Source: Erythrocercus mccallii
Lineage: Eukaryota; Chordata; Aves; Passeriformes; Dicruridae
Length of the DNA stretch: 64,000 bases
Reading direction: 5' to 3'
Assembly (NCBI GenBank): GCA_013397435.1
Contig: VZRG01001577.1
Location: 16,844 to 80,843 of the forward strand
Shown: positions 26,001 to 38,522 of the stretch, in pieces
How positions within the stretch are numbered: position 1 is the first letter of the stretch
Layout of the letters: every line of letters begins with the position of its first letter
Program-made: the position numbers and the translations under genes
Notes under the pieces: generated by a model
Seen by the model: the letters and a program-made list of their open reading frames with translations, nothing else
Databases searched by the model: none
What the model was told of the DNA's origin: nothing

Positions 26001-28259
26001 TGACTTGCTTTCTTATTCAAATAAAATGAACATATTAACAAATAATACTCATAAAATTCACTGGACAACACAATGGAAAGAATTACAATGCATGAAGAAC
26101 TAGGTTACAGAAGCTACATCACTGCTTGAGTTAGATGCAATATGTATTAACCCAGAGAGCCTGTATACAGAATTAAAGAAATCATCTAATTTTAAAGTAG
26201 TATTTTATTCAATGCATCCCTCAGTGCATGTAACTGCTAAATGAAATGCATTGCATGCTCTACAAACACATCATCACCTTGTAAATTAAATACTCATGAT
26301 ATTAAAACTGATATAACATTTATTAAAACCATCATGCAAAGAACGAGGTTGGGTAGTTGAACTGCTGAAGGCAAGTGCTGGCTCTGACCTTGCGTACTTA
26401 CACACATAAGCAGCCTGTGGCTCTGAAACACTAATCAGAGATGTCTTTTCTAAAGGTGAGAGTTCATTCAGCTAGAAAGAAATCCACATCTTGCTTGGGA
26501 AGAGTAAGGACATGTGTTGGAGTCTTTGGCAGAGCCATGCAGGCTGTGAGGGGCTGTGGGCTTTATGGAAAGTGTCACTGCCCCAGCACAGGGCACCAAG
26601 GTGTCTGCTCTGTTCCACAGGAGGTCACTGTAAGAGCATGTTAAACCCTTCACAAAGCTGAGCTATTTGGTTTGGTATTGTTCCTTCCTTCTAGACTAAC
26701 GGCAAAGTTCAACAGTAACATATTTTGGGATCAGATCACGACCTGTTTTCACAGGATGGCAGAGGTTGGAGGACAGGGAGGATTTGGTGTCTCACCCTTA
26801 CAGCTCTGCTGTGATGGCCAAAGGAAGCTACAACCAGACTGAAAGGAAAGCAGTGACTGATTGCAGAGTCCCAAAGTGCCTATGAAGGGGCTGAGCAGAG
26901 GCTGTGTGCCAAAGAGAAGCTGTGCTAAACCCAGCAGGGGGATGCCACCTTCTCCACAGCAGGTTTGTGTGTCTCTGGACATCCTTCTGCTCCCTTGCAG
27001 AGTGTTCTCGCTGCTGATTCTCTCCATGCACTTTCAAGACATTTGACAAGGTTTTCAATGCAGCTACCTTTACCATCTTCTCCTTTTCAAAATCAAGTAT
27101 TGTACTACTAATTAATCTGTAGGGGATAGGTCTGACTGCTCTAAAAGCACAGCTCTATTGTGAATATTTGAAGCATATTTTTAAAAGAAAATCTCAGAAA
27201 TTTACTTTATGCTATTACTTCATTCTAGCCTATGACATTTTTAGCTTTGCACAAAGGATGCCTCTCTGCAGAACCCTGGCAGTTCAGCCGAGTTACACAT
27301 TATAAAATCCCTCTATTTGTCACTGCCTTCAAGCCTCTTCAAAATGAATCCTGGTTAGGATATGTGAATGCAAAATGCTCTTGTTTCCCAGTGAAACGCT
27401 TTGAAACGCGCTGTAGGAGAAGCTTGATTTTACCCTTCCACAGGCACAAAGAGGAGTTCTTGCCTTTAAATGTTCTCTCCTGAAAGAAGAATTCACACAA
27501 ACCACATGGAGCTCAGGCTGCCAAAAAGGGAAATACAAACTCTTCGCCATCCCTTTCAACAAATCTCAGCATAGAACAGAATGAAATGAAACACACATTC
27601 AGCAAAAAGGGATTAAGTGAAAGATGAGGGGAAAATCCTTTTAAATACTAATATTCACTGAAATTAATCTCCAATCACATCACAACAGAGACAGGCCCTT
27701 GACAAAAAGAAAGTAAAAACCCACCTAAATGTATTCCATGATGGCATCCCTGCATCTTTCTCCAACCAGTGTTACAGGAATCTATATGTACATACCTACA
27801 CAAACTTATTACCAGAACCCCAGTGCAAGCTGTATTTTGCTACGTAGGTACCATATGCTGTGCTCAGCATCTGGGGATGGTAATCCTGGTATCTCCACAT
27901 TTATTGTAAACTGGTTAGGGATCTAACAGGGCTGGAGTCTGGACTAGTTTTTTATTTCTAAGCACAACTGAGCAACAGAATTAAAACATCTCATTTGAGA
28001 ACACAATTTTAAACTTATGCACTGTGTGCAAGAAAGTATTATTATTTTTTTTTGACTTTCAAATATTTGAGCATTGGGAAATTACACTGTAGAAAATGTG
28101 CCTGGACTGACTTTTTCATTAGCACCATCATTAAATGCTCCCTTTCATGAGTCACACACAATGCCCTGAAATGCCGGGGACTTTCTGGTCAGACATTTCT
28201 AATCTGATCAAGAGAACACTGTGACATTTCATATGGCAACACACTGATAAAAGCTCTCC

Positions 28260-28840
28260 GACACTTCATTATGTAAACAGGTATAGCTGCTAATTAATGT
28301 ATTACAGTGGAGAAAGAAACTCTTGGCAAAGATGGAAACTTGGCCCAAAATCTCCCCTGAGTAATGCTCAATCAAGTGAACTAAGCCCTATTAGCGTTCG
28401 CTGGCAGGTGCAGCTTTAGCACCTGCCGAAGAAAGTGGAGTTTTTGCAATATTCCCATTTTTTCTCCTCCCATTTCCCACTTACTAAGAATCCTCAGGAC
28501 AGTTTTGCTTTGCTGCCACGCAGCCGATATCGTTCAGTATGTACAACAGCTCCCCACATCAGGCATGGAAACAAGGAGCTGGGGGTCAAACTCTGAAAAG
28601 TTAGAAAAGGACACGTGGTGGCACCTCCTCGTCACCTCCCGCCACCCGCGCACGGCATCACAGCGGAGCCGCCAAGCCAACAAGCTGTTCAGACATGGCT
28701 TGGCTGCAGAGGAGTCTTGGAGAAATCAAAGACTGTTGGAATTCTTGTAGAGTTTCCGCTGTTTCCGTGCAGGAGGGAGCGGGACAAATTTAGGAGGCCG
28801 TACGGAAATCTTTGGACGTTGGTAGGGAATACACGTGTCT
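28260..28840. promoter_or_regulatory. Candidate intronic enhancer or CpG-rich regulatory element
   Basis: The left part has a forkhead-type TGTAAACA (28272-28279), a homeodomain-type TAATTAAT (28291-28298) and two NFI-like half sites, TTGGCA (28323-28328) and TTGGCC (28340-28345). Next is a perfect E-box inverted repeat (28403-28427). The right part, to about 28835, carries about twenty CpGs in 450 bp, far denser than the flanks. Single motifs occur by chance. The combination is the evidence, and it is circumstantial. Confidence 0.35.
28403..28427. promoter_or_regulatory. Perfect inverted repeat carrying CAGGTG/CACCTG E-boxes
   Basis: GGCAGGTGC (28403-28411) and GCACCTGCC (28419-28427) are exact reverse complements across a 7-nt spacer. 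Each arm contains the E2-box bound by SNAI and ZEB repressors and by some bHLH activators. ZEB factors are known to prefer paired CACCT sites, and cadherin genes are classic targets of these repressors. Binding here is inferred. Confidence 0.5.
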
Positions 28841-30229
28841 GAGCAGTGGTGAAGTGTTGGAAAGCAAAGTATGAAAACTGAAACCATGCTGGTCCGAATA
28901 AGGAAAAATTACTGTCTCTTAATCATACTCCAGGCTGCCTGGTTTTTATGGGATGCTGTTCCCATTTAGTTTAGCAGTACTGTTTTACGCATGATGAGGA
29001 TTTCAGAAGTGCAATTAAAGCTTTATCATCAACATAAAACCCAGCACAGTTTGCCCAGTACTAGACTTAAAAAACACTAAGTACTGTATTCTAACCAAGA
29101 GGGAAGTGGTTATATTTTCACTACATATAGCTTGGAAAGCTGAGGTTGAATGAATATGAGAGTTACAAACCAATATTCCAGAAGCACCACTGAACTGTAT
29201 TCTAAATAAAAGCTATTTAGAAAGTAGGATTTTTTTCTTTATCTGCAGAAAATTAATGAAGAAGAAAACCTACAAGAATATTAGAATCTTAATTTTGCCA
29301 AAATACAGTCACATTCTGAAAACTAGGGTCTTTGCTGATTATGAGAAGTATAATACTACTGATAACACTATGGAATGTGAACACTCAAAATAAGTTTCAG
29401 TTCGGATGTTGTTTTTAAAACTATCAGCTCAAGTTACCATCAGCAACATGTTAACAACTCCAGAGCAAATGCAAAAAACCTAAGGTGGAGGGATTACTTG
29501 GGAGATTTGGGAGAGTCTGCTCAGTTCTCAAATACACCCTGGATTTCCTTTCTGACTTTTGCAGAGTCATTTAGGCTCCCCTGGCATCAGCAGCATTTGT
29601 GCCTGCAATTCAGTTGTGAACTGAAGCCTGAGAGCACGTACTATTAAATATCTGAGGAGAAAATCCAGGTACCTAAAGCTGTAGATTCAGCCACAATTCC
29701 ATTTGTAAGTGAGAACTGGAGCCAGAGGAAGAGAGGCTGGACTTTAACCTTGTTGGGTAATTTACTGCTTAATTTCTATCAGCTTCTTGTTTTAGATTTT
29801 ACCAGGTGTCAGGTATAATTGGTTTTGTGTACTTGAATACGCTCTGCACCGTTTACTATCTGAGCGCAGTTAACAGCAGCTTGGATTTATACAACATTTT
29901 CACGTATCTAGCTAAAGCAGATAACTCAGCAGGACAGCGAGCCAACCTATCCATTACAAAATAAATAAATCAGTTCTAAGTTCAGACTTCAAAAGCGAAA
30001 TGGTGGATGCTCCATGAAAATCTCTGTGGGCTGAGGTTTCCACAGAGCAGGAGCTGAGCAGCTCCACGGCTGCATCCTTGGGCAACACATCATGGTCCTT
30101 GCCCAGCACAGATTAATGAACAGCAGGAATGGAAATGCTAATAATTAAGAAAAGGTTAAAATGTTCACACTGTGTGAGAATGATGCATAAAAGGATACAA
30201 CCACTAAAAATTACTGCAGCGATGAAGGA

Positions 30230-30243
30230 TTTTTTTTTTTTTT
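30230..30243. repeat. Poly(T), 14 nt
   Basis: Homopolymer run without visible flanking duplication. Confidence 0.9.
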
Positions 30244-33200
30244 CAGAAACTAAATTCCAACTGGGAATATATTAAGAGTAAGAAGAAAGGAATTCTCAGG
30301 GTAAAAAAAAAACAATGCAAAACAGCTAGTGAAAACCAGTCAGCTCTGTGGAATGGAGGCACTATCCACTCTACAGACTAAAGCTCCATTCTAAACCAAA
30401 AGCCATTTGAAAAACAAATTTGGGGTAACATCCAGACAAGACAAATCCCAAAATTACTATAAAAATCAGACATTTTTCCATATGAACATTTTGTGTTCAA
30501 AGCAGCATTTGTCCCTTAAAACTCTACTAATGCAGCTGTAATTCAGAATAAGAAACTGATCCAAATTTTCCAGGCAGGTGTTCAGTCCCACTAATTATTC
30601 CAGTGAATCCTCAGGCAGAGCCTGTGCCACCCTCTGCCTCCCAGAGATTCCTCCCATGAGATCTGTGGACCAGTCCCATCCTCTCTGGGCACACCAGATA
30701 TATGATTTACACACACCATTAGTTCACATCTACCACGTATATAAAAATACACATATCTCTTGGTAGGGGTGGGATTTGTTTTACCTTCAGAATTAAGTAC
30801 ACACCGACACACTAAGGGAGATCACTGCCTGCAAAATGTAGCAGACCTCCCATCTCCACATTACTTCATCCTCCAAAATTTGGCAGCCATATCCTGCTAT
30901 CCATGAACTGCTTTTAGCAACACAATTTGAGGAAGCAACTTCCTATAACTAGTGGGAAAGTAGCACAAGGAAGAGTGATGGCCCTTCTTCAGACAGAGAC
31001 ATTGAGATTTCATCATTATCTTTTGCTGACTATTGCTTTCATGTACTTGTCTGAGATTACAAGCTTAGCTAAGATTTTATTTTTACACACAGAGTCAATT
31101 TCCACTTGCATAACAATTATTATTTGCAAACCACTAGCCCTAAACAGAGAAAATGCCACATAAAGATTTTTCCTTAAAGATAACACAAGCATTGTACCAG
31201 AGAAAACCTAAAAGGAGAACAGGGCCTGTAGTACGTGGGTTATCCCCACCTGTCCAAGAGATTCTGTCAGTAACTGATTTCCTAATCACCACAGATTCAT
31301 TTTCCACTTGCTTGCTGCAATTATGCTATTGAAACCTGCAGGTCTGGGGTTTTTTCCCCTTCCCTTACTCTAAACATTTTTAATGTCTATTGCAGAAGGC
31401 CAATATGATATAAAAACCCCAACATTTCACTACTCATGCACTCTTATTCATAATATCACATCAAATTGCTGAAGTAGTACCATATGGCGCTTGAGCACCA
31501 AGCCAGAACAAGTTGTTCAGCTTGTCATAATCTCAAAAGCTGCATAAAACTTAAATAATTTTCTATGAAGTGGAAGATCTTTGGGTTTAATATAACTCAT
31601 CAGAAATGGATTCTGAATTTTCCTCCTATTATTTCCCATGTTTTCTCTGATTCACATTCCATTTTCCAGTGCAAGCTATCAGTGTAAGTGGCTACAACTA
31701 TGGGGCTGAAAGGCTTTTATAGCATCCTGTCCATCCTTTCTTCTTGATCATTCATCATTGAACAGATAAATAGCTTTCTCAATCAGACAGACATATAATT
31801 ATAAATAAAAAAAGCACAATCAGGAAAACTGAATGGAAAAGATTAATGAAATCTCCCACACTTTGATTCAGCCCTTAAAGCAACACCCTTGGTTGTGAAA
31901 TGTCCACACTTCCACCCACGCTGTCCTGTAGGAAAACACAGCAGCCTTTCAAGAAAACTGGAGTGGTGACATTGAACTGGTACATGAATCCATGGAGAGA
32001 CAACGGTGGGAATGCTCCAGGTTTCATCACAGATTGCTCTGTATTTACATTCTCAATTTCTGGAGACACTACATGTCTAGGTGTTTGTGGGGTTTTTTTT
32101 AATATTTAAAAAAAATATTTCCAACTGATAAGAAATTTTGGAACTGACGGTACAAGAATTAGAGACAGCCAAGACTTCAGCCAACCTCAGTTTTCAGGGA
32201 TTGTGACTGACTCCTGATCCTGAATGGCTGAGCAGCAGTGCAGGGACCACCTGAGACAGAGGAAACGTGGAAAGATCTCCCTGGGAACACACAACAACAA
32301 AAATGGGAAAGCAAGACCCGAAAAGGTGGAACAGGAGACAAGGAATGGAAATGTGAAGACACAAATAAGGGAGGTAAATAGGCTGCACTATTGCTCTAGA
32401 GGGGAGGGTATTATGGAACTCCTCCAATGGAAGGCTTATTTTAGCAGCTGCCTAATCAATTGAAGAATAAAAAGAAGAACACCAAATCAAGCAGAATTTC
32501 CTAACCCTTCCTACCATATATGTTCAAGCCTCATTCCCATATGGGATTAGGACAGGCAGGAACTGCAGGCTGGCACACAGGCAGTACAGAGCCATTACAC
32601 AGCCTTTTGCTTAAAAATAAGAGAATGAGGACATGTCTTCTGGAGATATGGATTGGGAGTTTCCAGAAAAACATTTCTGTAATGGTTATATATGTGATTG
32701 TTCTTTTTTTTTCCTTAGCTATATGGAGGAAAAAAGTGACTTGTCACCAGCCCAAAGGGAAAAGCACTTGGCTGCATGGAGGAAGACAGGATGTGTCGCA
32801 TCTGTGGCTTCACAGAAGGAACAGCTCCTCAAAAAAAGGCAAGAAGCACAGAGAATACCTAAGATAAATAAATGAAAGGAATCAGTCCCACTTCTCTGGT
32901 TAAGAGATGATGTCACAGTTCCCAAACCCTCCACACTGCACAGGCAGTTCCAGCTCAGAAGGGGCAGCAGCAGCCTGGTGTCCCTGCCCTGGTGGCCCTG
33001 GGCACGTGGCAGGATCTGCCAAGGGACCCAGGTGTCCTCCAGACCTTGAGGGATTCTAATTCTTTGCTGTTCCTGATCGTCCTCTGCACACTGCCTGAGG
33101 AAGAAACGGAGCTTCTCCAAGAATTAATAGTATTTTGGGTACAAAAATGGTAAACCCATGGGAACAGACTAAAATATCAAATATACACTGCTTTGACGTG

Positions 33201-33825
33201 ACTTGGTGGAGGTCTCTGATCAGCAGAGCCCCCAGGGAATATTCTAAACAATCCTTAGGAATGGAGAGACAGCCTTGCTGGGGGCCTGACTGGTACCAAG
33301 AGTTCAGGCAACACATTCTGGGTTATATTAAATGTTGTGTTGAAAGCACCTTCCTCCGGAGAAGAGAAAAAGAGGAAATGCAAAAGCTGTGGGGTGGAAT
33401 TAGCATCTCCTTTCCAACGACACCACCTTTTTGCTAACAGTTAGTTTCTGGAAGAAGGATTTTGATGGAGCCAAGGCAGGGAGGACTTGAGAGCAGGAGG
33501 ATGAGAGAGAAGATGACCTGTGAGTGACAGCACCATCAACCTGGGCCAGAAGACTCTTCCTCATCAGCATTAACTCCCCAAATGCTGGAGCAGAGTTACA
33601 GCACAGATGCAAAGGGAACCTCAGGTGTTCCTCAGCTTAGGATCATACGATTCAGCACTCCCTTCTTTCTACAGCATCCACACTCAGTGCTCAGTACTTA
33701 TAAATACTCTCTATCCAATTAACACCCCATTAGGCCACCGCCTGCAGTGACTTTATCCTCAGACCACTGTACGGCAGCTTTTAACTCCATAATACCCCGG
33801 CATTATTTCCATATTAGACTACAAG

Positions 33826-33886
33826 GGTTTGATCCAAAGCTCGTGGAGGTTAATGAGGGCTCATTAAACTTTGAATTGAGCCCTAA
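33826..33886. repeat. Fold-back repeat copy
   Basis: GGTTTGATCCAAAGCTC is followed by an inverted repeat, AGGTTAATGAG (33847-33857) against CTCATTAAACT (33860-33870), pairing at 10 of 11 positions. It ends with TTTGAATTGAGCCC. The flank TTTGATCCAAAG also occurs at about 22497. Confidence 0.55.
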
Positions 33887-34771
33887 CTGCTCAGCAAACG
33901 CAGAGTGAAGTGAAACAGTACGTGTCAGATGAGACGACAGAGGGTGTAGTAAACTTTCAGGCGAAATATTGAATGCTGATGGTGACAAAGGCAGGGAATG
34001 TGTGAGAAAGCAGCCGTGGGAGAGAATTATGATTGTGTTACACTCGATATCAAGCGGGACAGATTTGTGCCTATATAAATAGACATGCCTGGCCTGACTC
34101 TGATGGGATTTTTGTCATCATATGGTTAGACAGAGCATAATATTGACACTATGGCTTTCCTTCAGATTTTAGTTTTGAATTTCAGCTGGAGAGTATGATA
34201 CTAAAGACTTGAAATCAGTAGGACTCCTTCCCTAATTACTGATTAATCAAGAGCTAAGGTTGCCTACATAAAGATTCATGGGGAGAAGGAGGAAGTCTCA
34301 TTAAGAACAAGAGGTTAAAAAAAAAAGGAAGGGAGGGGGACATTTAACAACTGAATGGATACAGAAGGAGGAGAAAAAGAGCTGATTTCCTCTTAGCATG
34401 TTATACCTGAATGTTAAATTTTGCGTTCATGTCTAATTAAAAAATTAAAGAAAATGTTCTAATGCTTGCAGATGCCAGGGGTAATGGTTCAAAAGGAAGA
34501 ACAGAAAGTTGTTGGGTTGTTTCTTTCCAGTGACTTCAGAAATACATATATGTTGTGTCATTCTGTCCCTTAGGTGCTCAAAAGACACAGCAGCTGTTTC
34601 ATAAATTCTGAATTGCCTTTTCCTTTAGCATACAAAAACCTGTGCCATAAACATAACACTGTCTGAAAAATATTCAGTAAACCCAGACAGTTGTTGGAAA
34701 TGCTTCCTCCGATATTTAAATTCCTCTCTTAACAGGAGTTTCCCTGCAAAAACAGATGCTAACGAATAGTG

Positions 34772-34802
34772 CTTTTGCCATTGAGCTGAATGGGAACACT
34801 TT
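34772..34802. repeat. Fold-back repeat trace
   Basis: CTTTTGCCATTGAGCTGAAT followed by GGGAACACTTT resembles one arm of the family (gttttgccattgacttcaatgggag). There is no second arm. Confidence 0.4.
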
Positions 34803-37800
34803 GGTGTAGCATTTTCCTTTTTTCCATGGAGACATTACAGGGTGCATTTCCCATGACTGAAAGAAAACTGCCACCTTGCTTCTCAATTCTTTGCTTTCAA
34901 ATAATAAATAACTGCTATAATCTTCCATAACAGATTTATGCTCTGATGATGTCTGATTCTTCTACTGTAATTTCTTTTTGTTAGAGGCAGTTGAATGCCA
35001 CTTACTGTTAAGTAAATTGTGTCATCACTTCACTGCAAACCACACCACTGAAAATGTAAGCTGGCCAAACGTTTATTTGTGTTTTCCAACTCACACAAAT
35101 CCCTTCCAAGGGCTTGGATTAACTAGCAACACTTTTTAGTGCAGATCCTTAATCTTAGTTTTCTTTCCTCTCTCTACTAATACGCTCCCTTCCAGTGATG
35201 TTACTTCAGAAATAACTCCAAGTAGCTCGCAGTGTGGTCAGAAACTCTGCCTTTTAGCTGCCGTGCCTTTATACAGTGACTTGGAAATAGGGAAAATTGG
35301 CCATTCCCACTGAATTTTTCATAGTCCTGCACTAATGGGAGCACTGCAGCTCTGCATTTTCCACAGAGGAGTTTAACAAGCAGAGGGGCGCATGTACTGC
35401 AAGTTCCCCTGAAGGTTCAAACCATGGGCTCCATGTCCAATCTCTTCACAACACAAAGCATGCCCTTCATTTCTTAGACAGAAACAACAAGCCCATACAG
35501 CTTTTCGTCTTCCTTAAACTGTCCCTCTTTTAACAATAAGAAAATTAGGTTCTTTGCCTAAATAAATGTTACAGCTCACAAAGCCTCAAAGCACAAATCA
35601 AACAAATAAGTCAACTGCAAAACAGCCCAAAAGGGCTACAAATCCAAGCAAAGATGCAAAATCCTTGTCAGGTCATGGTGTTTCGATTAAAATAAGCAGA
35701 GATCACATGTGGAAGGAGGAGTCAAGAAGGGGAATGTCCTGGCAATGCCACCAGCACTATGGCATTTAGGGGTCTGTTAATATTTCCTTGAGAAACTTTT
35801 AGGTTCAGGAATTTACAACTTGAGTCATAGAGGATTAGTCCCGGTTTCCAAAACCTGATTCCTAAAGGGGAATTGCTCAGGTAAAACTTTGCAAGGGGAG
35901 GGCAGGGCCAGGTGGTTTGTTGTGACAAGGATGAGTAAGTGGCAGGTTCAGCAGCTATGGGGGCCGTTAGGGGATGCACGAGTTGGTTCGTGGAGGGAAA
36001 AGAATTCGGCTCTCTTTACCAGTATCAAAAAAAAAGTGCAACCAAGGTCTCCTGGGTGGCTTTTCAAGGCAGGTTCTGGTGTCTCTTAGGAAAAAAAGGA
36101 CATATGCAAAGGCAGATGTGTGCGCACATCTGAAACAAATGCTCTTTGTACACTACCAGTACACTCAGAGAAGTGTAATTAAAATTGGAAATCTAATAAA
36201 AACTAAAAACATGGCCAGAGAGGTTAGTACTGCACAATGCTGGATACATTATTCCAGTAAGGCATTATTCATGTCCTTAGTTTCCAGTCTATAACAAATA
36301 AATTCTGAATAGCCACTGGAGTTACTTAAAGGCTCAAAATTAGGCACATTCTTAAAATCTCTGCTGAACAAGGGCCAAAATGTTCAGTACCACCATCTGC
36401 AGATATCCAAATTGCCTTGGGCAAAATGTTTCCCTTAATATAATCCAAGGTTTTGTTTGTTTGCTTTTTAAGTTGTCTAACTGTTCGGATAGGAGGAAAA
36501 TGTCCTTTCAATTAAGGAAATTAGTAGCAAATATGGATGCTATTATAAATATGGTAATTATTAAAATATGGTAAGAATTATGGGAAAGGACAAATTGCAA
36601 AGAAATGGGGCCTTTAATGAAACTGGTAATGTACTGCATATCGACTCTTTGCTGCCCCATCATGTATCCATGCCTTACATCTTTCATCAGCCTGCATTAG
36701 AGACAGCTAAGAAAGGATTTGGATGGTGACACCTTTATCACTGAGAATCTCAGCTGTTATTAAAAAAACACCAAACAATTAACCACAGCAGGGAGAGCTT
36801 AAAATTAGCCCAAGAGTAAATTCTCTAAAATCTTAAAAGCTGACATTTGAAATTCCAGGGTGCTGTATTTGATTCTTTATTGGTGCAGACTATCAAGAAC
36901 ATATGCAATAGTAAGGAAATAAAAACTACAGATTTTTTTTTTCATCTCTCATCCCAGCCTGCTACAGTGAATTTCAGCAACAGCCTAGCTGTCAAGGTTA
37001 TATCTGCACCATCATTCTGCAAATCCAAACTCACACCCACACAGCACCACTCAGTCTCTGGGACTCCATTTCAACCCATCAAGCAAGCCAAGTCCCACAG
37101 TCACCTAATGTGGGTGACGAGTGTTAAAGAATGAACTCCTGCAGCAAAGAGGCAGATTGCAAGTTCTTTGTCTGTTCTGTCTCAGCTTTTCTCATTATTA
37201 CTGTTTTACTTTGGCAAAGGCAGGAGCAAAACCAAAGCTCCTCTCTAAGCAAATTAACCCACTGTTTTTGTGTACACTGTCTTTACAGATTTTCAATAGC
37301 TTTCATGAGCTGTGTGCATTAGCTCTGACTATGCCTTCCTGCCTCTGCCTGTACACGTAATGACAGCCAGCCTGAGTGGCTATTACAGTTATCTCACTTT
37401 CTGGAGAGGATGGGAGGTAATGATATGTTGCAATATGTGCAATGGGGTATTATAGCTAAATACTCTTTGGAGTGACTGATGAACTCTTTTGCAGTATGCC
37501 TGTGATGACAATTCGAGGGGTAGTTATCCTTCTGTGCTTCCAGAATCTCTTGCTCCTGATGTGAAGCTGGAGCTAAAAGGTGTGGGCTGGATGAGGGTGG
37601 TGGTTGAGGGATTGGTGGAGAGCCAGCAGAGAGCAGAGAAGCACCTTTGGCTGTCAAAACAGACCTGTGTGTAACAGACCTGATGCACAGGTGTAGCAGT
37701 GGACTCAGACATGGAATAATGTGAATATAAGACACAGAATAATATGAATAATCAGCAGAAGATTGTGACCACTCCATTAAAATCTGAGTCTGAGATTCTT

Positions 37801-38007
37801 CAAATAACTCAAGGATAGGCCCTGATGCTGATAACTGCAGAGTCCTGCCCATGGCCATGGCAGCAGCTCTGTGGTATCAAACAAAGCCACTCAGCTTCCC
37901 TGCCTCAGCTTCTTATCTGTGAGAGAAATACCATCCTCAGTGATGCAAGCAGCCTGAAAAAGTCAGATCCTGCATGGAAAAATACCTAAGCAAAGGCTGT
38001 ATGGATC

Positions 38008-38066
38008 ATAGCTGGACTTGTGGATCTTAAAGGTCCTTCCCAACCTAAACAATTCTATCATTCCGT
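38008..38066 (+). mobile_element. CR1 LINE 3' terminal fragment
   Basis: The stretch GCTGGACTTGTGGATCTTAA, then AGGTCCTTCCCAACCTAAAC, then AATTCTATCATTCC closely follows the avian CR1 3' end (gatcttaaaggtcctttccaacctaaatgattctatgattct). Only about 60 bp survives. The orientation is opposite to CDH4. Sequence to its left is not clearly CR1. Confidence 0.85.
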
Positions 38067-38486
38067 GTCTTTCACTTACAATTTGTATTTAACCAGTAGT
38101 CATTGGTAGTAGGGTCACAAATCCCTGCCAGTACATCCCACCCCATTGCCCCAGAGGATGCTGAGTGACTGCCAAATAGAAACATCAACCACAAGGTCAG
38201 ACCACAGGTCTGTTATCCCAGCCAGTCTCCTCCCAGTCCAACTTGCTGTACCCCAAATTAATGACTTGAAGTTAATCATGAATATGTGATAATTATCAAT
38301 GATTTTTGAGACTTCTGAAATGTCATGCTGATACTGCCCAATCAGTGGGAGCAGTCTCACTGCTTCCAGTGGCTTCTGAGAATCTCAGTTTTTATGTAGT
38401 GGGAGAAATTAAAATGGTTCCATTTCCTTCATGCAACTGGGATGCTACATTCAAAGGAGATTTATCACTTCCAAATCAAATGGCAC

Positions 38487-38522
38487 TTTATGATTTAGTG
38501 GGTGTTTTATGATTTAGTGGGG
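38487..38522. repeat. Short tandem duplication
   Basis: TTATGATTTAGTGGG occurs twice about 20 bp apart, separated by TGTT. It looks like a local slippage duplication with no larger unit. Confidence 0.7.

Larger units (their letters stand above)
20001..30000 (-). other. CDH4: CDH4 intron 4, middle segment
   Basis: This is non-coding intronic sequence. Visible structure: a hairpin copy of the fold-back repeat at 20982-21030, a poly(A) micro-insertion flanked by direct repeats at 23011-23060, and a stretch at about 28260-28840 with clustered factor-like motifs and many more CpGs than the surrounding DNA. Open frames here are short and resemble nothing I know. Confidence 0.78.

Noticed and set aside
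26931..26941. CTCF-like core CCAGCAGGGGG
   Set aside because: The next base breaks the consensus and there is no supporting upstream motif. One partial match in 64 kb is expected.
32194..33316. Cluster of medium open frames on both strands, considered as a retroelement remnant
   Set aside because: No reverse transcriptase, gag or integrase motif, no terminal repeats and no primer-binding site could be seen.
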